Assembly (NCBI RefSeq): GCF_003097135.1
Contig: NZ_QEQL01000002.1
Span: forward strand, 62,001-126,000
DNA length: 64,000 bases
Reading direction: 5' to 3'
DNA from: Pseudomonas sp. URIL14HWK12:I12
GTDB taxonomy: Bacteria > Pseudomonadota > Gammaproteobacteria > Pseudomonadales > Pseudomonadaceae
Shown here: positions 1-8,577 of the stretch, one piece after another
Position numbering within the stretch: the stretch's first letter is position 1
Layout: each line of letters starts with the position of its first letter
Notes under the pieces: generated by a model
Seen by the model: the letters and a program-made list of their open reading frames with translations, nothing else
The model's database searches: none
Told to the model about the DNA's origin: nothing
Program-made: the position numbers and the translations under genes

Positions 1-78
1 TGCTGCCGGCCGATCACCTTCGTGCTCAACACCGACGGCGAGCAGTGGTCGCTGCAAACCTTCAGCGAGAACGAATAG
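1..78 (+). CDS. CPXCG-motif cysteine-rich protein, C-terminal end only
   Basis: The window opens inside this gene. The last 25 codons are readable in frame, beginning CCRPITFVL and ending FSENE before a TAG at 76-78. The paired cysteines followed by RPI and the acidic tail match the C-terminus of the small (about 60-residue) CPXCG-motif cysteine-rich proteins of Pseudomonas, which probably bind zinc and have no assigned role. The stop codon directly abuts the ATG of the DUF2007 gene, so the two are very likely co-transcribed. Confidence 0.75.
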   Translation, partial: CCRPITFVLNTDGEQWSLQTFSENE

Positions 79-339
79 ATGAAGCGCATCTATGAGCCCG
101 AAAGCCTGCTGGAGGCCGAGCTGCTGCTGGTGATGCTGCAAAGTGAGGGTATCGCTGCGCACCTGGCCGGGCGCGACCTGATCGGGGGCATTGGCGATTT
201 GCCGGCCATGGGTTTGCTGGGGTTGGTGGTCGACGATGCGCAGGCGGCCGACGCACGGCAGCTCATTGCTGCGTACAATGGCGCCCAGCCTTTGCCAGGC
301 GAGGAACCGGACAGCTATTTCGGTGTGCTTGAATGTTGA
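79..339 (+). CDS. DUF2007 family protein (putative signal-transducing protein)
   Basis: An 86-residue soluble protein. It starts with KRIYEPESLLEAELL and contains the typical LLVMLQSEGI and GLVVDD segments of the DUF2007 family, a ferredoxin-like fold found as a stand-alone protein and as an appendage to others. The annotation 'signal transducing' comes from the family name and is not experimentally strong. The ATG follows the previous stop with no gap, so translation is probably coupled. No signal peptide or membrane segment is visible. Confidence 0.8.
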   Translation: MKRIYEPESLLEAELLLVMLQSEGIAAHLAGRDLIGGIGDLPAMGLLGLVVDDAQAADARQLIAAYNGAQPLPGEEPDSYFGVLEC

Positions 340-357
340 ACGGAGCCTTGTTTTCGG

Positions 358-978
358 ATGTGTGGTCGATACGCCTTGTTTCGCTGGTCGCCAGCCTTCG
401 CCGCGCTGCCGGGTTTTCCGCCGGGCCAGCAGGCGCAATGGAACATCTCCCCTGGCCAGCGGGTATTGATTCAGCGCCTGGGGCAGGGGGGCGATGAGCT
501 TGCGCTGGCGCGCTGGGGGCTGACCCCGCCCTGGCTCACTGACCTCTCGCGCACGCCTGCGCAGGCGCGCGCTGAAACCCTGGCCGATCAGCCGATGTTC
601 CGCGAGCCCTTTCGGCAGCGCCGCTGCCTGATGCCAGCCAACGGCTTCTATGAATGGCGCGGCAGCGTGCGCAAGCAGCCCTATTGGCTCACCCCTGGCG
701 AAGGCTCCAACCTGCACTTCGCTGCCTTGTGGGAAGCTTTCCCAGTGGGCGATGAGACCTGGCTCAGCGTGGCGGTGGTCACCCAGGCTGCGATGAACCA
801 GCGCCGCCCATTGATTCTCGAGCAGGCCGAGCAGGCGCAATGGCTGGCCGCCGACACGCAGCTGCCAGTGCTGCAGGGGCTGCTGGCAAGGCCTTGCCCA
901 CAGTTGCGTGAGCGCCCGCTGGCGCGGTTGGTCAATGACCCCCAGCTCAACGCGCCGGAATGCCTCACCCCGGCCTGA
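358..978 (+). CDS. SOS response-associated peptidase family (YedK/HMCES-like), atypical active site
   Basis: A 206-residue SRAP-domain protein. YedK/HMCES proteins shield abasic sites in single-stranded DNA by forming a thiazolidine link through Cys2. Here the protein begins MCGRY, so Cys2 would be exposed after Met removal, and the GFYEW motif supplies the conserved Glu (residue 99). Two other conserved active-site residues differ: the Asn of the NARxET motif is Gln69 (QARAET), and the His of the HxRMP motif is Asn147 (NQRRP). It may be a divergent subfamily with altered chemistry. Length is normal and the frame intact. I see no LexA box in the 18 bases upstream. Confidence 0.85.
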   Translation: MCGRYALFRWSPAFAALPGFPPGQQAQWNISPGQRVLIQRLGQGGDELALARWGLTPPWLTDLSRTPAQARAETLADQPMFREPFRQRRCLMPANGFYEWRGSVRKQPYWLTPGEGSNLHFAALWEAFPVGDETWLSVAVVTQAAMNQRRPLILEQAEQAQWLAADTQLPVLQGLLARPCPQLRERPLARLVNDPQLNAPECLTPA

Positions 979-1042
979 GGGTTTCCAGGCCTGATGTATC
1001 AGGTAGGATACGCGGCATCATGCAAGGGAGTGAGCTATTCCA

Positions 1043-1867
1043 ATGATCCTCAAGAAAGTCGCTGTCGCCGTATCGCTGGCCAGTACAGTGCTGCTCGGCG
1101 GTTGCCAGGCAGTCAACACCACCCAGGGCGACTCGGTAGGCGTCAATCGCAAGCAATACATGTTCAGCATGCTGTCTACCGATGAGGTGAACCAGATGTA
1201 CGCCACCTCCTACAAGGAGACGCTGAGCAAGGCCAGTGCGGCCAATGAGCTGGACAAGTCCAGCGCAGAAGCCAAGCGGGTGAAGGCGGTTGCCGATCGG
1301 TTGATCGCGCAGGCCCCGAAGCTGCGCCCGGACTCAGCCCAATGGCAATGGGAAGTGAACCTGATCAAGAGCGATGAGCTCAACGCCAATTGCGGCCCTG
1401 GGGGCAAGATCATCGTTTACAGCGGCCTGATCGATCAACTCAAGCTCACCGACGACGAGCTGGCTGCAGTGATGGGCCATGAAATTGCCCACGCCTTGCG
1501 CGAGCATGGCCGGGAGGCCATGTCCAAGGCCTACGGGCTTCAGATGGCCAAGCAGGGCGCGGCTGCGGTGTTTGGCCTGGGCCAGGATTCCCTCGCGCTG
1601 GCCGATGCGGTTACCCAGTACGGTATGACCTTGCCTAACAGCCGCGCCAATGAGAACGAAGCCGACCTGCTGGGCCTTGAGCTGTCGGCCCGTGCAGGCT
1701 ACAACCCTAACGCCGCGATCACCCTGTGGAAGAAGATGAACGCTGCCGGCGGGGCGGGGCAGCCCGAGTTTCTCAGCACCCACCCCTCCGACGCCAACCG
1801 CATCGCGGCTCTGCAGGCAGCGATCCCGAAAGTGATGCCGCTGTACCAGTCTTCCGGCAAAGGGTGA
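1043..1867 (+). CDS. M48 family zinc metalloprotease, lipoprotein
   Basis: A 274-residue lipoprotein. A signal peptide ends in the lipobox LLGGC with Cys21, so the mature protein should be anchored in the membrane facing the periplasm. The zinc-binding HEIAH motif lies at residues 146-150 and the third ligand is probably Glu206 in ENEADLLG, together forming the M48 gluzincin site. Relatives such as LoiP and BepA of E. coli act in outer-membrane protein quality control. There is no TPR extension, so it resembles the short LoiP-like form. It is transcribed toward the leftward GDT1 gene, with a hairpin between them. Confidence 0.88.
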   Translation: MILKKVAVAVSLASTVLLGGCQAVNTTQGDSVGVNRKQYMFSMLSTDEVNQMYATSYKETLSKASAANELDKSSAEAKRVKAVADRLIAQAPKLRPDSAQWQWEVNLIKSDELNANCGPGGKIIVYSGLIDQLKLTDDELAAVMGHEIAHALREHGREAMSKAYGLQMAKQGAAAVFGLGQDSLALADAVTQYGMTLPNSRANENEADLLGLELSARAGYNPNAAITLWKKMNAAGGAGQPEFLSTHPSDANRIAALQAAIPKVMPLYQSSGKG

Positions 1868-1882
1868 AGGTAACGCTGAGCT

Positions 1883-1911
1883 GCAAGCCACGAGAAAAAA
1901 CCGTGGCTTGC
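1883..1911. terminator. Hairpin between convergent genes
   Basis: A perfect 10-base inverted repeat (GCAAGCCACG / CGTGGCTTGC) encloses a 9-base A-rich loop between the ends of the M48 protease gene and the leftward GDT1 gene. There is no long T-run on either side, so it is a plausible bidirectional terminator or mRNA 3'-end stabiliser, not a textbook intrinsic terminator. Confidence 0.5.
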
Positions 1912-1921
1912 GGCTTGAGGC

Positions 1922-2506
1922 TTAGATCCAGCCTGAGCTGACCATGGCTTTGTAGACCGCGTATACCGCGAGCACGAAGAAGGCGATGGCCGCCAGGCGG
2001 CGGATCAGCGCCAGGGGCAGTTTGTCGGCGGCGAAGTTGCCGGCCAGCACCACAGGTACGTTGGCGATCAGCATGCCCAGGCTGGTACCGATGATCACCA
2101 TCAGCAGGTTCGGGTACTGCGCGGCGAGCATGACCGTGGCTACCTGAGTCTTGTCGCCGATTTCGGCGAGGAAGAAGGCGATCAGCGTAGCCATGAACGG
2201 GCCGAACTGGCTGGCGCGGTTGGCCTCGTCGTCGTCCATTTTGTCGGGCACCAGCGTCCAAAGGGCTGTGGCCGTGAAGCTTGCAGCCAAGATCCAGTGC
2301 AGAACGCTCTCGGTGAGGTAGCTGCTGATCCAGGCACCCACGGCGCCTGCAGCGGCGTGATTGGCCAGGGTAGCGGCGAGAATGCCGAAGATGATCGGGA
2401 CCGGCTTGCGAAAGCGAGCGGCCAGGATCAGCGCAAGGAGTTGGGTCTTGTCGCCGATTTCGGCCAGCGCCACGATACCAGTGGGTACAAGGAGGGATTC
2501 AAGCAT
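1922..2506 (-). CDS. TMEM165/GDT1 family manganese exporter
   Basis: A 194-residue inner-membrane protein of the UPF0016/GDT1 family. It has about six hydrophobic segments in two related halves, each carrying the signature EIGDKTQ, whose acidic residues bind the cation. Bacterial members (MneA/MneP type) export Mn2+. An earlier in-frame start exists, but ATG at 2506 is preferred: it follows an AGGAAG-like site and begins MLESLLVPTGIVAL, directly at the first membrane segment. A yybP-ykoY-type riboswitch lies in its leader, which supports manganese control and export of excess Mn2+. Confidence 0.9.
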   Translation of the reverse strand: MLESLLVPTGIVALAEIGDKTQLLALILAARFRKPVPIIFGILAATLANHAAAGAVGAWISSYLTESVLHWILAASFTATALWTLVPDKMDDDEANRASQFGPFMATLIAFFLAEIGDKTQVATVMLAAQYPNLLMVIIGTSLGMLIANVPVVLAGNFAADKLPLALIRRLAAIAFFVLAVYAVYKAMVSSGWI

Positions 2507-2538
2507 CAGGCTTCCTACAGGGGGCGGGTCGAACACGG

Positions 2539-2587
2539 CTATGACACGTACAGCCTCCCCGCCCCGGGTAAGGTGTGCGTGTCATAG
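2539..2587 (-). repeat. 10-base inverted repeat in the GDT1 leader
   Basis: Perfect arms CTATGACACG (2539-2548) and CGTGTCATAG (2578-2587) flank a 29-base GC-rich interval between the riboswitch core and the start codon of the GDT1 gene. In the transcript this could fold as part of the expression platform that couples manganese binding to transcription or translation. The pairing is seen in the sequence; the role is inferred. Confidence 0.5.
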
Positions 2588-2589
2588 GT

Positions 2590-2715
2590 CTTGTCAAACC
2601 GCCGGGCCCCTCTGTGTGGGCCTCTCTGGTCGCTCGCGCCATGGCCTGTGGGCCAAGTATGTTGACGCGCGCCAATGCAAGCAGGTTGCTTGCGGGAGAC
2701 TACTCCCCTAGGACG
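2590..2715 (-). promoter_or_regulatory. yybP-ykoY (manganese) riboswitch
   Basis: Read on the minus strand, the leader of the GDT1 gene contains the hallmark blocks of the yybP-ykoY aptamer in the correct order. GGGGAGTAG lies at 2708-2700, GTCAACATACTTGGC at 2666-2652, and CATGGCGCGAGCGACC at 2643-2628. This riboswitch class senses Mn2+ and typically sits ahead of Mn exporters of the MntP and GDT1/TMEM165 families, exactly as here. Boundaries are approximate because the outer P1 stem was not folded. Confidence 0.85.
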
Positions 2716-2760
2716 GAGCGGATTCTGCCTAGCCGTGCTGACAAACGCAAGCGCTGCGTT

Positions 2761-3759
2761 TCAGCCTTTTTTTGCTCGATAGATCTTGAAGCCGTCACCC
2801 TCGTCGAGGGTTTCACAATGCCCCAGCGCCGCCTCCAGCAAGGGTGGGTAGCGCAGGAAACTGTTGGCGACCAAGCGGATTTCGCCCCCTTTTCGAAGGT
2901 GAACGCTACTTTTTCCCAGAAGGTTCTCCGAGGCTGCGTAGTGGGTGTGCACGCCGGTGTGAAACGGTGGATTGCTGATGATCGCAGCCTGGTCCACAGG
3001 CGCACCCTCGATGCCGTCAGTGCATATCAGCTGCGCCTCCAGGCCATTGGCCTTCAGGGTGAGGGCACTGGCGGCGATGGCAAAAGCGTCGACGTCCAGC
3101 AGCGTAACGATGGCTTGGGGGTAACGGCGCTTGAGCGCAGCGCCGACGATGCCGGCGCCGCAGCCGAAGTCGAGCAGCGGGCCTTCGGGCAGGCCGTCAA
3201 GGTGCTTGAGCAGCAGCGCGGTGCCGCGGTCCAGGCGGCCATGGCTGAATACGCCCGGCAGGCTCACCACGTTCAATGCCCCGCCTGGCGCCTCAACGCT
3301 AAAGGCGTTGGCCTGGCTTTCCAGCGATGGGGCGGGCGCTGCGTTCTCCACTTGTACCTGCCACAGCTGGCAATGCCGTGCGCTGTCGAGCTTGCGCGGC
3401 TTGCCGAAGGCCTCCAGTTGCCGCGCTGCACCTTCGATGCCCCCGCGCTTTTCGCCTACCAGGTACAGGGGTTTGCCGTTGAGGTTCGCTGCCAGGCATG
3501 CCAGCAGCCAGGCTGAAAACTCCTTGGCCTTCGGGACGAACAGCACCGCGCCCTCGATCTCGCCTGTCGGCACTTCGGTGCCGAAGCCGATGCGCTCGCC
3601 GAAACGCGCCGTCAGGCTCGCCCGGTCGGCAGCGTTCCAGCACCACCCCTGAGCCTGCGGCAAGTGGCTGAGCAGCCCGTCGGCGGGCAGGCCGGCGAGC
3701 AGCACGCGGCCAGTGAACAGGTCGGCCTGGCGGAGCAGCACTTCACTGCGCGGGTCCAT
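2761..3759 (-). CDS. rsmC: 16S rRNA (guanine1207-N2)-methyltransferase RsmC
   Basis: A 332-residue SAM-dependent methyltransferase, normal RsmC length. The N-terminal half is a degenerate methyltransferase-like domain. The C-terminal half carries the SAM-binding [12 protein letters not shown] motif at about residues 193-204 and the catalytic NPPFHTG motif near 262-268, typical of N2-guanine methyltransferases. It modifies G1207 of 16S rRNA in the small subunit. A short inverted repeat (AAACGCA / TGCGTTT, 2743-2761) overlaps the stop codon and may terminate the transcript before the manganese riboswitch. Confidence 0.9.
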   Translation of the reverse strand: MDPRSEVLLRQADLFTGRVLLAGLPADGLLSHLPQAQGWCWNAADRASLTARFGERIGFGTEVPTGEIEGAVLFVPKAKEFSAWLLACLAANLNGKPLYLVGEKRGGIEGAARQLEAFGKPRKLDSARHCQLWQVQVENAAPAPSLESQANAFSVEAPGGALNVVSLPGVFSHGRLDRGTALLLKHLDGLPEGPLLDFGCGAGIVGAALKRRYPQAIVTLLDVDAFAIAASALTLKANGLEAQLICTDGIEGAPVDQAAIISNPPFHTGVHTHYAASENLLGKSSVHLRKGGEIRLVANSFLRYPPLLEAALGHCETLDEGDGFKIYRAKKG

Positions 3760-3800
3760 GAGTCGTCTCCTGGGGCAAAAGCGGCGCAGTGTAGCAGAGG

Positions 3801-4754
3801 TCAGCTCACCACTCGCAGCGGCGTCCCGGCGGCGAAGCCACGAGCGTTCTCGGCGAGCTGGCCGACGATTCGCTGGCGAGCTTCACGGCTGCCCCAGGCG
3901 CTGTGCGGCGTCACGATCAGGCGCGGCAAGTCAGCTGCCAGCAACGGGTTGCCCTGGATCGGCGGCTCAGTGGTCAGCACATCGGTGGCAGCACCGCCCA
4001 GATGACCACTGCGCAAGGCATCGGCCAAGGCTTGTTCGTTCACCAGGCCGCCGCGCCCGGCGTTGATCACAAAACTGCCCGGCTTGAGCAGGGCCAGCTC
4101 GCGTGCGCCGATCAGATCCCGGGTGTGCTCGGTCAGCGGGCAGTGCAGGGTAACGGCGTCGACGCGGGGCAGCAGTTCATCCAGCGGCAGGCGACCTTCG
4201 CGAGCCGGGCGGCCAGGCAACTGGCCGACCAGCACGGCCATGCCGAAAGCCTCGGCCAGGCGCGCCACGGCGCTGCCCAGCTCACCGTGCCCCAATACGC
4301 CGAGTGTCTTGCCTTCCAGTTCAACGATCGGGAAGTCCAGCAGGCAGAATTGCCGGGCCTGCTGCCACTTGCCCTCAGCGACCGCCCGCTGGTACTGCGG
4401 TAGGCTGGTGGCCAGCGCCAACAGCAACATCAACGTGTGCTGAGCGACCGCAGGGGTGCCGTAGCCCTGGCAGTTGCACACGATCACGCCCTGGGCGCGC
4501 GCCGCGGCCAGGTCCACATTGTTGGTGCCGGTAGCGCCCACCAGCACCAGCTTCAGCTGCGGGTTGGCAGCCAGCACCTGTGCGGTGATCGGCACCTTGT
4601 TGGTGATCGCTACTTGCGCCCCGGCCAGGCGCTCGATGGCCTGGTCTGGCTCGCTGCGCTCGTACAACGTCAGCTCATCGAAGGCGTGGCGCAAGGGGGC
4701 CATGTCCAGGTCGCCCAGGTCCAGTGAGCTGTAGTCGAGAAATACGGCGTGCAT
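3801..4754 (-). CDS. D-2-hydroxyacid dehydrogenase (glycerate dehydrogenase/hydroxypyruvate reductase type)
   Basis: A 317-residue NAD(P)-dependent enzyme of the D-isomer-specific 2-hydroxyacid dehydrogenase family. The nucleotide-binding glycine motif ([13 protein letters not shown]) lies mid-protein. The catalytic Arg is in [10 protein letters not shown], the Glu in TEPP, and the His in the TPHSAW segment. The TNNVDL and NCQGYGT segments resemble HprA-like hydroxypyruvate reductases, so hydroxypyruvate/glycerate or glyoxylate is the likeliest substrate. The start at 4754 is preceded by GAGG at good spacing; a longer in-frame extension lacks such a site. It is divergent from the LysE exporter. 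Confidence 0.85.
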   Translation of the reverse strand: MHAVFLDYSSLDLGDLDMAPLRHAFDELTLYERSEPDQAIERLAGAQVAITNKVPITAQVLAANPQLKLVLVGATGTNNVDLAAARAQGVIVCNCQGYGTPAVAQHTLMLLLALATSLPQYQRAVAEGKWQQARQFCLLDFPIVELEGKTLGVLGHGELGSAVARLAEAFGMAVLVGQLPGRPAREGRLPLDELLPRVDAVTLHCPLTEHTRDLIGARELALLKPGSFVINAGRGGLVNEQALADALRSGHLGGAATDVLTTEPPIQGNPLLAADLPRLIVTPHSAWGSREARQRIVGQLAENARGFAAGTPLRVVS

Positions 4755-4863
4755 GCAAAGCCCTCGTGGCAAAGGTTGAAAACTCATCCGCGCCAGGCGC
4801 GATCTGGGTTAACTTACCCGCTTGAATAATCCAGCTGTTACAAAATTTAAAGGCAGGCACGCC

Positions 4864-5487
4864 ATGTATTGGTCCGAGTTTCTTACCGTCGCGTTGATTC
4901 ATCTGCTGGCCGTGGCCAGCCCTGGCCCCGATTTCGCTGTTGTGGTGCGCGAAAGCGTGGCCCATGGCCGCACCGCCGGGCGCTGGACGGCGCTGGGAGT
5001 GGGCTCGGCGATCTTCCTGCACGTGGGCTATTCGATGCTGGGCATCGGCCTGATCGTGTCGCAGTCGATCATGCTGTTCAACGTGCTCAAATGGCTGGCG
5101 GCTGCGTACTTGCTCTACATCGGCATCAAGGCGCTGCGCGCCAAACCGGCGGCGCAAGGCGCGATGCAAACCGCGCCGGCTGAGCCGCGCTCTGCGCGCC
5201 AGGCCTATGTTGCTGGGTTCATGACCAACGGCCTCAATCCCAAGGCTACGTTGTTTTTTCTGTCGCTGTTCACCGTGGTGATCAACCCGCATACGCCTGT
5301 GGTAGTGCAGGCTGGCTATGGGGTGTACCTGGCCTTGGCGACTGCGCTGTGGTTCTGCCTGGTCGCGCAGTTGTTCAGCCAGGCGCGTGTCCGGGCTGGC
5401 TTCGCGCGCATGGGCCACTGGTTCGACCGCACCATGGGTGCAGTGTTGGTGGCGCTGGGTATCAAGATCGCTCTGACCAGCCGGTAA
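4864..5487 (+). CDS. LysE family amino-acid exporter
   Basis: A 207-residue inner-membrane protein of the LysE/RhtB superfamily, with about six transmembrane segments. The family signature is visible near the N-terminus: a hydrophobic segment followed by ASPGPDFAVVVRESVAHGR. The conserved NGLNPKATLFFLS stretch lies mid-protein. Members export amino acids or homoserine lactones by proton antiport; the substrate cannot be told from sequence. ATG at 4864 is preferred over an upstream start because it begins directly with the first membrane helix and follows an AGGCAGG site. Confidence 0.87.
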   Translation: MYWSEFLTVALIHLLAVASPGPDFAVVVRESVAHGRTAGRWTALGVGSAIFLHVGYSMLGIGLIVSQSIMLFNVLKWLAAAYLLYIGIKALRAKPAAQGAMQTAPAEPRSARQAYVAGFMTNGLNPKATLFFLSLFTVVINPHTPVVVQAGYGVYLALATALWFCLVAQLFSQARVRAGFARMGHWFDRTMGAVLVALGIKIALTSR

Positions 5488-5552
5488 AAGTGTTGGGGCG
5501 CGGTGGCTGAAGCAAGTGGGTCGGCGCCGCACGTTTGGGTTTTTCTGTCTGG

Positions 5553-7322
5553 ATGCTGCCGTTGAGTGCTTTTCGTGTGATCTGGGGCGGTGCCCTGGCG
5601 CTGGCCACCGTGCCTGCCTGGGGCGTGCCGTTCAATATCGGTGCTGTGGAAGGGCAGTTCGATTCGAAGCTGTCGTTGTCTTCGGCCTGGGGCACGGCCA
5701 GCCCGTCGCAGCGGCTGATCGGCGCGGCCAATGGCGGTACTGGCTACAGCGCGATCGGCGACGACGGGCGCAAGAACTTCCGCCAGGGCGAAGCATTTAC
5801 CCGCCTGCTCAGCGGTGAGCATGCCTTGGAGCTGCGCTATGGCAACAGCGGCGCTTACCTCAAAGGCCGCTATTGGTACGACTTCGAGCTCAAGGATGAC
5901 AGCCGACGCTTCAAGGCCATCGACGATGGCGGCCGCGCTCAGAGCAGCAAGGCCAGCGGAGGTGAGTTGCTCGATGCCTATGTTTGGCATAACTACCAGT
6001 TAGGCGATGAACCGGGCACGCTGAGGCTCGGCCGGCAGGTGCTGGGCTGGGGCCAGGCTGAGTTCATCGGTGGGGGCATCGGCGCGATCAACCCTCATGA
6101 AGCTGCTACCTGGTCGCGCCCCGGCAGCACTTGGCGCAGCAACTTGCGGCCTGCCAGCCTCCTGTACCTGAACCAGAACCTGACCGACCGCCTGGCCATC
6201 GACGGTTTCTACCAACTCAAGTGGACCGCTGACAGCCAGGCCAATTGCGGCACCTTCATGGCCACCAGCGATGTCTTGGCGCAGGGCTGCGATCGTAACC
6301 TGGCCCTGGGCCCTACCCAGGCCGCCCTGGCCGCCCAGTTGAATAGCCTTGGCAGCGCCCAGCGCCAGGCTGCGTTGCAGGCGGCCAGCGCGCAGGGCGC
6401 TCGCTTTGCAAGCCCGGACGAAGGGGTGCTCATCAGCCGTGGCAAAGACCGTGATGCTCGCGACGGCGGCCAGTTCGGCCTGGCAGTGCACTACCAGCTC
6501 GACCAATGGAACACCGACCTGGGCGCTTATGCCATGAATTACCACAGCCGCGCGCCGATCTTCGCGGGTACGGGGGCAAGTGCATCGAACCTGGCCGGTG
6601 CGCTGGCCTCGGCGGGGGTGCCGGCCAGTGCTGAAGTGCTCGATGCGTTGCAGCCCAGCGTTGCGGCAGGTCGCTCAGGGTATTACCTGCGCTACCCGCA
6701 GAACATTCACCTGCTGGGCCTGAGCTTTTCATCGACCTTGCCTGCGGGCACCCGCTGGAAGGGCGAAGTAAGCTACCGGCCCAATGCGCCGGTGCAACAG
6801 AACTGGCTCCAAGTGCTGGACCAGGCGGCCAGCGGTATCGATACAGCGGGCTACCGGCGCAAGGCTGTCACACAAGTGCAGACCAGCCTTGCCCACACCT
6901 TCGACGGCGGGCTCGGCGCTGACAGCTTCGAGCTGGCTGGGGAGGTGGGCGCGGTGCACGTCGCCGGCCTGGGTGATGGCCTGGACTACGGCCGCGACCC
7001 CGTCTACGGCAGGGCCCCTGGTGCTGGCTTTACCACGGCCAATGCCTGGGGCTACCGCGCCCGGGCAGTTTGGACCTTCAACGATGTGCTGCCGCGGCTG
7101 GCGGTCAAGCCCAGCCTGGGTTGGTCGCACGATGTGAGCGGCTATTCGCCGCAGCCTGAGGGGACTTTCGAGCAGGGGCGCAAGGCTGTGAGCGTTGGCC
7201 TGGGCACTGACTACCAGCGCACCTGGTCGGCCGACCTCACCTACACGGCCTTTTTCGGCGGCCGCTACAGCACACTCGCCGACCGTGATTTTCTTTCGCT
7301 CAGCACCAGCGTCAGGTTCTGA
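5553..7322 (+). CDS. DUF1302 family outer-membrane protein
   Basis: A protein of about 589 residues with an N-terminal signal peptide ending near VPAWG and many alternating polar/hydrophobic stretches ending in a terminal Phe (SVRF), as expected for an outer-membrane beta-barrel. The start FNIG-x-VEGQFDS and the later LRLGRQVLGWGQAEF segment match the DUF1302 family of pseudomonads. These are often paired with a DUF1329 gene, for example in lipid or steroid-related gene sets, but no DUF1329 partner is present here. Start is uncertain: TTG at 5535 would add six residues; neither has a strong ribosome-binding site. Confidence 0.78.
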   Translation: MLPLSAFRVIWGGALALATVPAWGVPFNIGAVEGQFDSKLSLSSAWGTASPSQRLIGAANGGTGYSAIGDDGRKNFRQGEAFTRLLSGEHALELRYGNSGAYLKGRYWYDFELKDDSRRFKAIDDGGRAQSSKASGGELLDAYVWHNYQLGDEPGTLRLGRQVLGWGQAEFIGGGIGAINPHEAATWSRPGSTWRSNLRPASLLYLNQNLTDRLAIDGFYQLKWTADSQANCGTFMATSDVLAQGCDRNLALGPTQAALAAQLNSLGSAQRQAALQAASAQGARFASPDEGVLISRGKDRDARDGGQFGLAVHYQLDQWNTDLGAYAMNYHSRAPIFAGTGASASNLAGALASAGVPASAEVLDALQPSVAAGRSGYYLRYPQNIHLLGLSFSSTLPAGTRWKGEVSYRPNAPVQQNWLQVLDQAASGIDTAGYRRKAVTQVQTSLAHTFDGGLGADSFELAGEVGAVHVAGLGDGLDYGRDPVYGRAPGAGFTTANAWGYRARAVWTFNDVLPRLAVKPSLGWSHDVSGYSPQPEGTFEQGRKAVSVGLGTDYQRTWSADLTYTAFFGGRYSTLADRDFLSLSTSVRF

Positions 7323-7430
7323 TTTCTGCGACTGGCCGTGTGAACTATGGCGCAATGCCATGCCTTTTCGAGGGGTAGGGAACTTTTCCTGCTCCTCTGC
7401 AGGCCGCGGCCTACGAGGCTTGGCGCTGCG

Positions 7431-7470
7431 CTGTAACAAATTTCCCCACCTTCTGTCATGAAAGAGTCAC
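7431..7470 (+). promoter_or_regulatory. PHO box array (PhoB binding) upstream of pstS
   Basis: Four 7-base units repeat every 11 bases: CTGTAAC (7431), TTCCCCA (7442), CTGTCAT (7453) and GAGTCAC (7464), separated by 4-base spacers such as AAAT and GAAA. The last pair, CTGTCAT-GAAA-GAGTCAC, is a good match to the PHO box consensus. The upstream pair is weaker at its second unit. A TTTAAAT sequence at 7480-7486, about 10 bases downstream, is a plausible -10 element for a PhoB-activated promoter. Confidence 0.8.
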
Positions 7471-7542
7471 ATTCCCGGCTTTAAATCGGCACGGCTTACT
7501 CCTGTGGAATGACTCCACACAAATCCTTGACTGAGGTGTGCC

Positions 7543-8556
7543 GTGAGACTGTTGACCAAGACCCGCCTTTCGATTCTGCTGGCTTCGCTGTGCCTGTCGG
7601 GCGTTGCCCATGCCACCGACGTGAACGGCGCAGGTTCCAGCTTCGTTTACCCTGTGCTGTCGAAATGGGCACAGAAGTACCAGGAGTCCTCGGGTAACCG
7701 CATCAACTACCAATCGATCGGTTCGGGCGGCGGTATCGCTCAGATCAAGGCCGCCACCGTTGACTTCGGCGCATCCGACGCCCCGCTCAAGGGTGAAGAC
7801 CTGCAGGCCGCTGGCCTGGGCCAATTCCCCAGCGTCATCGGCGGTATCGTACCGATCGTCAACGTCGAAGGCGTCGAGCCGGGCAAACTGAAACTCGATG
7901 CCCAAACCCTCGGCGCTATCTTCCAGGGCACCATCACCACCTGGGACGATGCCAAGATCAAGGCCCTGAACCCTGACGTGAAACTGCCCGGCGAGAAGAT
8001 CACCGTGGTTCACCGCTCCGACGGCTCGGGCACCTCGTTCAACTTCACCAGCTACCTCGACAAGGCCGCCCCAGACGCCTGGAAAGCCGGCGCCGGCTCC
8101 ACCGTTCAGTGGCCGGTAGGTGTGGGTGGCAAGGGTAACGAAGGGGTTGCTGCCTACGTGAAGCAGATCAAGGGCTCGATCGGCTACGTCGAATACGCCT
8201 ACGCCAAGTCCAACAAGCTGTCGCACACTCAGCTCAAGAGTGCCGGCGGCAAGTTCCTTGAGCCTAGCGCTGCTGCCTTCGCTGCGGCCGGTGCCACTGC
8301 CGACTGGAAAAGCGCGAAGGACTTCAACCTGCTGCTGGTGAACGCGCCGGGCGCCGATGCATGGCCGATCGCTGCGACCACCTGGATCATCATGTACAAG
8401 CAGCCGAAAAAAGCCGAAGAAAGCAAAGCCGCTCTGGACTTCTTCAAGTGGTCGCTGGAGAAGGGCCAGCCTCAGGCTGCCGAGCTGGACTACGTCGCGC
8501 TGCCGGACTCGCTGGTCAAGCAGATCGAAGCCTACTGGGCCGCCGAGTTCAAGTAA
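7543..8556 (+). CDS. pstS: Phosphate ABC transporter, periplasmic phosphate-binding protein PstS
   Basis: A 337-residue periplasmic protein. The first 24 residues form a signal peptide ending in VAHA. The mature protein has the PstS hallmarks: NGAGSSFVYPVLSKWA at its start, the GSGGG phosphate-contact region, and HRSDGSGTSFNFTSYL in the middle. It delivers phosphate to the PstCAB permease. It starts with GTG, preceded by GAGG at proper spacing. It leads a four-gene operon under a PHO box, so phosphate starvation via PhoBR should induce it. Confidence 0.95.
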   Translation: MRLLTKTRLSILLASLCLSGVAHATDVNGAGSSFVYPVLSKWAQKYQESSGNRINYQSIGSGGGIAQIKAATVDFGASDAPLKGEDLQAAGLGQFPSVIGGIVPIVNVEGVEPGKLKLDAQTLGAIFQGTITTWDDAKIKALNPDVKLPGEKITVVHRSDGSGTSFNFTSYLDKAAPDAWKAGAGSTVQWPVGVGGKGNEGVAAYVKQIKGSIGYVEYAYAKSNKLSHTQLKSAGGKFLEPSAAAFAAAGATADWKSAKDFNLLLVNAPGADAWPIAATTWIIMYKQPKKAEESKAALDFFKWSLEKGQPQAAELDYVALPDSLVKQIEAYWAAEFK

Positions 8557-8577
8557 GCGAACCGAGTGCAACCCTCG

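Noticed and set aside
2743..2761. Terminator of rsmC
   Set aside because: The AAACGCA/TGCGTTT repeat overlaps the stop codon and is short, so I mention it in the rsmC entry without annotating it separately.
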